From Streptomyces roseoviridis (GTDB lineage: Bacteria > Actinomycetota > Actinomycetes > Streptomycetales > Streptomycetaceae), in contig NZ_BAAAWU010000001.1 of assembly GCF_039535235.1 (NCBI RefSeq), positions 5,084,001 to 5,148,000 on the forward strand: 64,000 bases of DNA. The letters run 5' to 3'. Positions 16,462 through 22,534 of the stretch are shown here, piece by piece. The translations under genes were made by a program, and so were the position numbers. The notes below the pieces were generated by a model that was not told the origin of the DNA, searched no databases, and saw only the letters and a list, made by a program, of their open reading frames with translations. The number at the start of each line of letters is the position of its first letter. Position 1 is the stretch's first letter.

Positions 16462-17082
16462 ATGGGAGAGCAGGAAGTGCCTACTGGCGGTCGCGGCAAA
16501 CGCCGCCTCGGCGTGATGGGCGGAACGTTTGATCCGATCCACCACGGACACCTGGTGGCCGCCAGTGAGGTGGCCGCCCTGTTCCACCTCGACGAGGTGG
16601 TGTTCGTGCCGACCGGGCAGCCGTGGCAGAAGAGCCACAAGGCCGTCTCGGCGGCCGAGGACCGCTATCTGATGACGGTCATCGCCACCGCGTCCAACCC
16701 GCAGTTCTCCGTCAGCCGCATCGACATCGACCGGGGCGGCCCGACGTACACCATCGACACCCTGCGGGACCTGCGCTCCCTCAACACCGATTCGGACCTG
16801 TTCTTCATCACCGGCGCCGACGCGCTCTCGCAGATCCTCACCTGGCGCGACGCCGAGGAACTGTTCGCGCTCGCCCACTTCATCGGCGTCACCCGACCGG
16901 GTCACGACCTCACCGACGACGGACTGCCCAAGGGAGGCGTGTCCCTGGTCGAGGTCCCCGCGCTCGCCATCTCCTCCACCGACTGCCGGGCACGGGTCGC
17001 CAAGGGCGACCCGGTCTGGTACTTGGTCCCGGACGGTGTGGTGCGCTACATCGACAAGCGCCAGTTGTACCGCGGCGAGTGA
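16462..17082 (+). CDS. nadD: Nicotinate-nucleotide adenylyltransferase
   Basis: Transfers AMP from ATP to nicotinate mononucleotide in NAD synthesis. The 206-residue nucleotidyltransferase has GGTFDPIHHGH at residues 20-30 (the HxGH motif is His27/His30) and a C-terminal ISSTDCR segment equivalent to ISSTxIR. The interior VPTGQPWQKSH and RGGPTYTIDTL segments are typical of NadD. About 15 extra N-terminal residues precede the usual start. It leads a gene set nadD, LCP protein, rsfS, phosphatase in the common actinobacterial order. Confidence 0.95.
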   Translation: MGEQEVPTGGRGKRRLGVMGGTFDPIHHGHLVAASEVAALFHLDEVVFVPTGQPWQKSHKAVSAAEDRYLMTVIATASNPQFSVSRIDIDRGGPTYTIDTLRDLRSLNTDSDLFFITGADALSQILTWRDAEELFALAHFIGVTRPGHDLTDDGLPKGGVSLVEVPALAISSTDCRARVAKGDPVWYLVPDGVVRYIDKRQLYRGE

Positions 17083-17101
17083 GCCTCGGGGAGGGGCACC
17101 G

Positions 17102-18811
17102 GTGAACGACCAGCAGAACCCGTACGACCCGTACTATCCGCAGCCGCAGATCATCGGCTACGACGAGTACGGGCAGCCGGTGTACCAGCAGCAGGTCCCG
17201 CAGCAGCACTACGACCCGTACGGGCAGCAGCACGCCCAGGCCCAGCCCCCGGCCCAGGACTACGGGTACGACCCGTACGGGCAGCAGCAGCCGGTCCAGC
17301 AGCCCCAGGCACCGCAGCAGCCGCCCCAGCACCACGTGCAGCCGCCCCAGCAGCAGGACTACGGCTACGACCCGTACGCCCAGCAGCCCGGCTACGACTA
17401 CCAGCAGCAGTACGGCACCGGACAGCAGTGGGCCGTACAGACCGAGCCCGCTCCCACTCCCGCTCCGCCGGAGCCCGCCCCGGCGCCGGAACCCGCCCCG
17501 TCCGCCGCCGTGCCCGGGCCGCGCCCGGCGCCGGAGGACGACGGGCGCGCGTACCGCACCGAGCAGTTCTCGTTCATCGAGGAGCCCGACGAGGACTCCG
17601 AAGACGTCATCGACTGGCTGAAGTTCACCGAGAGCCGCTCCGAGCGGCGCGAGGAGGCCCGTCGCAAGGGACGCAACCGCGTCGTCGCCCTCGTCGTCGT
17701 CCTCGCGCTCGCCGTCGTCGGCGGCGTCGGCTACCTGTGGTCGGCCGGCCGGCTCCCCTTCACGGGCGGCGACGAGCAGCAGCGCAACACGGCCACCGGA
17801 CCGCAGCAGCGGGACACCATCGTCGTCCACCTCCACCACACCAAGAGCGGCGGCACCTCCACCGCCCTCCTGGTGAACAACGCCACCACCAAGCAGGGCA
17901 CCACCGTCCTGCTCCCCAACTCCCTCGCCGTCGCCGACGACGAGGGCGCCACCACCACCCTCGCCAAGTCCGTCGAGGACGACGGCTCCAGTGGCACCCG
18001 GGAGGCGATCGGCAACCTCCTCGGCGCGAAGATCGCGGGCACCTGGCGGCTCGACACCCCGTACCTGGAGAACCTGGTCGAGCTCGTCAGCAACATCGAC
18101 ATCACCACCGACACCGACGTGCCCGGCGAGAAGCCGGGCGCCGAGCCGCTGGTCAAGAAGGGCGAGAACCAGACGCTCAACGGCCGCGCCGCCGTCGCCT
18201 ACGCCACCTACCGCGCGCCCGGCGAGGCCGAGGCCAAGCAGCTCCAGCGCTTCGGCCAGGTCATGTACGGCGTCCTGCGGAAGATCTCCGACGACCCCAA
18301 GGCCGCCACGGTCACCGTCGAGACCCTCGCGCAGATCCTCGACCCCTCCCTGCCCGAGAAGGACCTCGGCGCCTCCCTCGCCAAGCTCGCCGAACACGCC
18401 AAGGTCGGCGACTACAAGACCGCGCTGCTGCCCGTCGAGCCCGACGGTTCCCTCAGCGAGGCCACCGGCGACAGCGTGGTCGAGGACATCCTCGGCGGCA
18501 AGGTCAGCGCCCCGGAGCAGGGTGCGGCGACCCGGGTCGCGATCCGCGACGCCACCGGCGAGGACGCCACCGAGGCGGCCCGCGTGGTCCTGATCAACGG
18601 CGGCTACGCGGTGGTCGGCGGCACCAAGGCCGGCACGGAGGAGAAGTCCCAGGTCGTCTACGGGGACGACGCCCACAAGGCGACCGCCTCGGAGGTCGCC
18701 AAGACGCTCGGTCTGCCGGCCGGCTCCGTCACCAAGGGCAAGCCCGCCGGAAACGCCGAGGTCACCGTCGTCCTGGGCCAGGACTACAAGATCCCCGGCG
18801 CCGGCCGATGA
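17102..18811 (+). CDS. LytR-CpsA-Psr (LCP)-like protein with LytR C-terminal domain
   Basis: 569-residue membrane protein. Residues 1-170 are a Gln/Pro/Tyr-rich cytoplasmic region with repeated YDPYGQQ-type units. A membrane segment lies at about 194-214. The outside part resembles an LCP domain (about 235-430, beginning RDTIVVHLHH) and then a LytR_C domain (about 475-565). LCP enzymes attach glycopolymers to peptidoglycan. The usual IPRDT segment is replaced here by LLPNSLAV, so the pyrophosphate-binding Arg may be missing. GTG 17102 has GGGGAGGGG upstream. It follows nadD by 19 bases. Confidence 0.82.
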   Translation: MNDQQNPYDPYYPQPQIIGYDEYGQPVYQQQVPQQHYDPYGQQHAQAQPPAQDYGYDPYGQQQPVQQPQAPQQPPQHHVQPPQQQDYGYDPYAQQPGYDYQQQYGTGQQWAVQTEPAPTPAPPEPAPAPEPAPSAAVPGPRPAPEDDGRAYRTEQFSFIEEPDEDSEDVIDWLKFTESRSERREEARRKGRNRVVALVVVLALAVVGGVGYLWSAGRLPFTGGDEQQRNTATGPQQRDTIVVHLHHTKSGGTSTALLVNNATTKQGTTVLLPNSLAVADDEGATTTLAKSVEDDGSSGTREAIGNLLGAKIAGTWRLDTPYLENLVELVSNIDITTDTDVPGEKPGAEPLVKKGENQTLNGRAAVAYATYRAPGEAEAKQLQRFGQVMYGVLRKISDDPKAATVTVETLAQILDPSLPEKDLGASLAKLAEHAKVGDYKTALLPVEPDGSLSEATGDSVVEDILGGKVSAPEQGAATRVAIRDATGEDATEAARVVLINGGYAVVGGTKAGTEEKSQVVYGDDAHKATASEVAKTLGLPAGSVTKGKPAGNAEVTVVLGQDYKIPGAGR

Positions 18812-18891
18812 CTCTTCGATAATCCTTTTCGGGCCCGTCGGCGGTACATGAGACCCTTGAGGTGTCTCTGACCGCCGACGAAAGCCTGCAT

Positions 18892-19329
18892 GTGACCGCC
18901 ACGGACCGCTCCATCGAACTCGTCACCACCGCCGCCCAGGCGGCGGCCGACCGGCTCGCGCACGACATCATCGCGTACGACGTCAGCGACGTGCTGTCGA
19001 TCACCGACGCCTTCCTGCTCGCCTCCGCACCCAACGACCGCCAGGTCAAGTCGATCGTCGACGAGATCGAGGAGCGGCTGCTCAAGGAGCTCGGCGCCAA
19101 GCCGGTGCGCCGCGAGGGCGACCGCGACGCCCGCTGGATCCTCCTCGACTACGTCGACATCGTGGTCCACGTCCAGCACAGCGAGGAGCGCGTCTTCTAC
19201 GCCCTCGAGCGGCTGTGGAAGGACTGCCCCGAGCTGCCGCTGCCCGAGGACGCGCAGAAGACGCGCGGCAAGGCGGAGGAGCACGCCCGCCTGATGGGCA
19301 CCGACGGAACGGACGGTGAGCTGAGCTGA
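18892..19329 (+). CDS. rsfS: Ribosomal silencing factor RsfS
   Basis: Binds ribosomal protein L14 and blocks joining of ribosomal subunits under starvation. The core from about residue 4 has the family segments DIIAYDVSDVLSITDAFLLASAPNDRQVKSIVDEI and WILLDYVDIVVHVQHSEERVFYALERLW. From GTG 18892 (start VTATDRS) it is 145 residues. An in-frame GTG at 18862 would add ten residues; neither has a strong ribosome site, and 18892 is preferred because related proteins usually start there. It is followed directly by the phosphatase gene. Confidence 0.92.
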   Translation: MTATDRSIELVTTAAQAAADRLAHDIIAYDVSDVLSITDAFLLASAPNDRQVKSIVDEIEERLLKELGAKPVRREGDRDARWILLDYVDIVVHVQHSEERVFYALERLWKDCPELPLPEDAQKTRGKAEEHARLMGTDGTDGELS

Positions 19330-19979
19330 CCAGCGGCAAGGGCGGCGCGGGCCGCCGCATCGTGCTGTGGCGTCACGGCCAGACCTCGTGGAACCTGGAG
19401 CGCCGCTTCCAGGGTTCCACGGACATCGAGCTGACCGAGGCCGGCGTCGCCCAGGCGCGCCGGGCCGCCCGGCTGCTCGCCGCGCTGAAGCCGGACGCCA
19501 TCGTGTCCTCCGACCTCAAGCGGGCGGCGGCCACGGCCGCCGAGCTCTCCGCGCTCACCGGTCTCGCCGTCGCGCACGACTCCGCCCTGCGCGAGACGTA
19601 CGCGGGGGAGTGGCAGGGGCTGACCCACGACGAGATCACCGCGCGGTTCGGCGAGCAGTACGCCGCCTGGAAGCGCGGCGAGCCGGTGCGCCGGGGCGGC
19701 GGCGAGCTGGAGACCGAGGTGGCCGACCGGGCCGCCCCGGTGGTCCTGGCGCACGCCGAGAAGCTCCCCGTGGACGGCACGCTCGTCGTGGTCAGCCACG
19801 GCGGCACCATCCGCACCACCATCGGCCGGCTGCTCGACCTGGAGGCCCGCCACTGGGAGAGCCTGGGCGGCCTGTCGAACTGCTGCTGGTCCGTCCTCGG
19901 TGAGGGCGCGCGCGGCTGGCGCCTGCTGGAGCACAACGCCGGAACGCTGCCGGAGCCCGTCCTCGGCGACGACGACTGA
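19326..19979 (+). CDS. Histidine phosphatase family protein, probable CTG start
   Basis: Phosphoglycerate mutase-like phosphatase of about 217 residues. The phospho-acceptor motif is LWRHGQTSWNLERRFQG, and a second His occurs in VVSHGGTIRTT. The only in-frame ATG/GTG/TTG is GTG 19362, which would remove the first beta-strand before RHG. CTG at 19326 gives LTSGKGGAGRRIVLWRHG, has GGTGAG just upstream, and overlaps the rsfS stop as CTGA, mirroring the GTGA overlaps elsewhere here. An in-frame TGA at 19317 excludes longer forms. The annotated start is therefore CTG. Substrate unknown. Confidence 0.85.
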   Translation: MTSGKGGAGRRIVLWRHGQTSWNLERRFQGSTDIELTEAGVAQARRAARLLAALKPDAIVSSDLKRAAATAAELSALTGLAVAHDSALRETYAGEWQGLTHDEITARFGEQYAAWKRGEPVRRGGGELETEVADRAAPVVLAHAEKLPVDGTLVVVSHGGTIRTTIGRLLDLEARHWESLGGLSNCCWSVLGEGARGWRLLEHNAGTLPEPVLGDDD

Positions 19980-19991
19980 CCCCGTCGGCGG

Positions 19992-20023
19992 CCTGCCGGA
20001 CCCCGATTTCACTTTCCGGCAGG
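19992..20023 (+). terminator. Hairpin after the histidine phosphatase gene
   Basis: CCTGCCGGA (19992-20000) pairs perfectly with TCCGGCAGG (20015-20023) across a 14-base loop, directly after the stop codon and before the tRNA gene. Confidence 0.5.
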
Positions 20024-20073
20024 TCACAGGCTAAAGTTCTTCTTGTTCGCAGCGCGGAGCGCGAAGAACACGA

Positions 20074-20146
<73 letters not shown>

Positions 20147-20156
20147 CAGTCACCGG

Positions 20157-20181
20157 ATCCCGTCCCCAGTGGGGGCGGGAT
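20157..20181 (+). terminator. Terminator of tRNA-Ala copy 1
   Basis: ATCCCGTCCCC (20157-20167) pairs with GGGGGCGGGAT (20171-20181) over a 3-base loop, with one wobble pair, ten bases after the tRNA. Confidence 0.7.
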
Positions 20182-20302
20182 TCGTCGTTTCGTCAGCTCT
20201 CCCGTCCCGCGCCCGGTCCGCCGACGGCGCTGCCCCTCTTGCGGGGCCATGGCAGAATCGGACCGCCGGAGGGGACGAGGGTCCGGACGGGAGGGAGCTC
20301 GC

Positions 20303-20410
20303 ATGGCCGTGGACGGTGCCGAGGAGATCACAGCCGATGCCGTCTCGGATGCCGCCCCGGTGCCACGGGCCCGGCTCGACCGTTCCCCGTGCTCTTGTGG
20401 AGCCGAGTGA
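20303..20410 (+). CDS. Possible 35-residue small protein upstream of the zinc-ribbon gene
   Basis: ATG 20303 is preceded by a strong GGAGG site at good spacing. The frame encodes MAVDGAEEITADAVSDAAPV and ends in RSPCSCGAE. Its TGA stop overlaps the ATG of the next gene (TGATG), a coupling arrangement. The two C-terminal cysteines (CSC) are notable. It could be a true small protein, a translation-coupling leader, or chance. Nothing in the sequence identifies a function. Confidence 0.4.
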   Translation: MAVDGAEEITADAVSDAAPVPRARLDRSPCSCGAE

Positions 20411-20643
20411 TGGGTGCTCACAGGCGGAAGTGCGACTGGTGCGGCAGCGGTACGCCCATCGTCCGCGACATGGATCCGGTCAACCCGGAGTTCCAGTACT
20501 GGTGCGAGGAGTGCGCGCGGGCGCTGATCATAAAAGGCGACCCCATCGAGACCTACCGTGAGCTCGAGGGGGAGCCGATCTACGGCCGGCTCCTCGACGA
20601 GCACTGCACCCTGAAGCGGTTCTACTCCTTCGCCACGGCCTGA
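20410..20643 (+). CDS. Small zinc-ribbon-like protein (77 aa)
   Basis: 77 residues with two CxxC pairs: Cys8/Cys11 (KCDWCGSG) and Cys32/Cys35 (WCEECARAL). This spacing suggests one structural zinc ion and a treble-clef or ribbon fold. Function unknown; a nucleic-acid or protein-binding role is only inferred. ATG 20410 overlaps the stop of the small frame upstream. It lies between a tRNA-Ala gene and the convergent GT87 gene, whose 3' end it overlaps by 22 bases. Confidence 0.75.
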   Translation: MGAHRRKCDWCGSGTPIVRDMDPVNPEFQYWCEECARALIIKGDPIETYRELEGEPIYGRLLDEHCTLKRFYSFATA

Positions 20644-21938
20644 GGCTCCCGCCCCGCGGCCGCGGTCCCGGACTCCGCCGCCCCGGCCGTGGCCCCGGCG
20701 GCCCGGCCGGTGACCGTCCGCGGCGTCCGCGCCCGCCACCGCGCCAGCGCGTAGCCGGCGAAGACCGCCGTCGCCGTCAGCGGATAGACCGCCGAGAGCA
20801 GCATCTGACCGGCGTTCTGGTGCAGTTCGGGGCGGCCCGGGTCGTGCGGCACCCACCACAGCGCGAACGAGGCGAAGGCCAGCGCGACCGCTCCCGTCAC
20901 CGGCCACGCGCGCGTGGAGCGGTCGTACAGCAGGATCAGCAGCGGCACGCACCACACCCAGTGGTGGGACCAGGAGATCGGGCTGATCATCAGCGCCGTG
21001 AACGCGGTGACGACCACGGCCACCGCCTTGTCGCCGCGGAGCGCGGCCCGTATCGCCAGCACCATCGCCGCGCCGCCGAGGAGGGCCGCGGCCGCCACCC
21101 ACCACAGGCCCGGCGCGTCGGTGTGCATCAGCCGGGCGAGGACGCCGCTCAGGGACTGGTTGGCGGTCTCCTCGGCGTGGCCGACCCGGCCCGTCTCGAA
21201 CAGGGTCCGGGTCCAGAACGTCCTGGAGTCGGCGGGCAGGACCAGCGCCATGGTCAGTGTCGTCCCGAGGAAGACCCCGGTCGCCGTCAGCGCCGTCCGC
21301 AGCCACTGGTTGAGGGCCCGGTCCCGGCGCCACAGCAGCAGGCCGGCGGCGAGGAGCAGGACCACGAAGAGGCCCGGGGTGAGCTTCACCGCCGTGGCGA
21401 GCCCGATGCCCGCGCCGGCCCAGCGGCTCCCCTCGCGGCGGGTCAGGTCCCACAGCACCGCCACCGCGACGAGCAGGTTGATCTGCCCGTACCGCAGCGT
21501 CGTCCACACCGGCTCGCACCAGACCACGACGGCGGCCACCCACAGTGCCGTACGCCACAGATCGGCACGGGATCCGGCGCGGGACAGCGCCGGGCGCACG
21601 AGCTGGAGCGACAGCTGGACCAGCGCCAGCAGCAGGAGCAGGTTTCCGGCGGTGGAGAGGGTCCGCATCAGCGGGACGCTCACCAGGGTCAGCGGCAGGA
21701 ACAGGACGGCCGCCAACGGCGGATAGGTCATGGCGAGGTTCGCCGACGTGGCGCGCATCGCGTACAGGTCGCCTCCGGCCCGCAGCGTCTCGGCCTCCGC
21801 CCGGTAGACCATCACGTCGAGCATGTTCACGTGCGCGAGGCGTTGCGCCGCCCAGAAGGCCGCGAAGGAGAACAGACAGACCGCCGCGGCCACGGCGAGG
21901 GACCGGGCGCGGGTGGGGGAGGGCACGGAGACGGACAC
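20622..21938 (-). CDS. GT87 family polyprenyl-phosphate-dependent glycosyltransferase
   Basis: 438-residue membrane protein with about 11 hydrophobic segments, matching the GT87/DUF2029 family (PimE-type mannosyltransferases using polyprenyl-phosphate-mannose on the outer face of the membrane). The first outside loop carries NMLDVMVYRAEAETLRAGGDLY, where the Asp is the expected catalytic acidic residue, and MTYPPLAAVLF follows. The C-terminal ~40 residues are a disordered Ala/Gly tail. It sits between identical tRNA-Ala genes and is on the opposite strand to them. The acceptor (mannolipid or surface glycan) is not determined. Confidence 0.85.
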   Translation of the reverse strand: MSVSVPSPTRARSLAVAAAVCLFSFAAFWAAQRLAHVNMLDVMVYRAEAETLRAGGDLYAMRATSANLAMTYPPLAAVLFLPLTLVSVPLMRTLSTAGNLLLLLALVQLSLQLVRPALSRAGSRADLWRTALWVAAVVVWCEPVWTTLRYGQINLLVAVAVLWDLTRREGSRWAGAGIGLATAVKLTPGLFVVLLLAAGLLLWRRDRALNQWLRTALTATGVFLGTTLTMALVLPADSRTFWTRTLFETGRVGHAEETANQSLSGVLARLMHTDAPGLWWVAAAALLGGAAMVLAIRAALRGDKAVAVVVTAFTALMISPISWSHHWVWCVPLLILLYDRSTRAWPVTGAVALAFASFALWWVPHDPGRPELHQNAGQMLLSAVYPLTATAVFAGYALARWRARTPRTVTGRAAGATAGAAESGTAAAGREPQAVAKE

Positions 21939-22056
21939 AGTCGGCGACCCTACCCGGCCGGCCGCGGGGCCCCGGAGAAACGGATTTGGAGAACGGTCCG
22001 GGGGCCGGTTACTGTTCTGTCCGTCGCCGCGGCAGCAGCCGGAGCGGTGGACGTGA

Positions 22057-22129
<73 letters not shown>

Positions 22130-22198
22130 CAGAAGGGAAGCGGGCCGCCCGGGAGGGTCGGTTCGCACCGCTTCTGCGGTACTGTGAATCCCTCGCAC

Positions 22199-22271
<73 letters not shown>

Positions 22272-22278
22272 CAGGAGA

Positions 22279-22310
22279 GAAGCGGGTCGTCCAGACGGAC
22301 GGCCCGCTTC
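22279..22310 (+). terminator. Terminator of tRNA-Ala copy 3
   Basis: GAAGCGGGTCGTCC (22279-22292) pairs with GGACGGCCCGCTTC (22297-22310) over a 4-base loop with one wobble pair, followed by TTCGCG. Confidence 0.75.
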
Positions 22311-22360
22311 TTCGCGTGTCACCCCCCGGAACGCCGGTGCGGCCCGCTCGGGCCCTGCGG

Positions 22361-22366
22361 TACCCT
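22361..22366 (+). promoter_or_regulatory. -10 box (TACCCT) of the leuS leader transcript
   Basis: TACCCT, six bases, then ATG 22373 of the leader peptide. The predicted transcription start coincides with the ATG. No obvious TTGAC-type -35 is visible. Confidence 0.6.
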
Positions 22367-22372
22367 GACGCC

Positions 22373-22411
22373 ATGCGTGCCGTACGCCTTCTGCTTAGCG
22401 AGCCGCGCTGA
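22373..22411 (+). CDS. leuS leader peptide (12 aa, Leu-Leu-Leu)
   Basis: Encodes MRAVRLLLSEPR then TGA. Codons 6-8 are three consecutive leucines (CTT CTG CTT at 22388-22396), including CTT, a rare codon in such GC-rich genes. It lies between a -10 box and an intrinsic terminator upstream of leucyl-tRNA synthetase, the classic layout of leader-peptide attenuation. Low charged tRNA-Leu should stall the ribosome at these codons and allow read-through into leuS. There is no ribosome-binding site, so translation is expected to be leaderless. Confidence 0.82.
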   Translation: MRAVRLLLSEPR

Positions 22412-22417
22412 TCAGTC

Positions 22418-22440
22418 CCGACGGATGAAGATCCGGTCGG
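22418..22440 (+). promoter_or_regulatory. Hairpin 1 of the leuS attenuator
   Basis: CCGACGGAT (22418-22426) pairs with ATCCGGTCGG (22431-22440) with one bulged G and a GAAG loop. It lies between the leader peptide stop and the terminator and may be the pause or competing structure. Confidence 0.5.
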
Positions 22441-22454
22441 CATCGGCGCGGCGT

Positions 22455-22478
22455 CCCCTCCTGTGCGAGGGGTTTTTT
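22455..22478 (+). terminator. Intrinsic terminator (attenuator) upstream of leuS
   Basis: CCCCTC (22455-22460), loop CTGTGC, GAGGGG (22467-22472), then six consecutive T residues (22473-22478). A true U-run is uncommon in this GC-rich DNA and marks a factor-independent terminator. It stands 56 bases before leuS and after the leucine leader peptide. Confidence 0.85.
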
Positions 22479-22534
22479 CATTTCGTGGCAGTTGCTGGCA
22501 GTGGGCAGAGACGATCGATGGAGCTTCAAGGATC

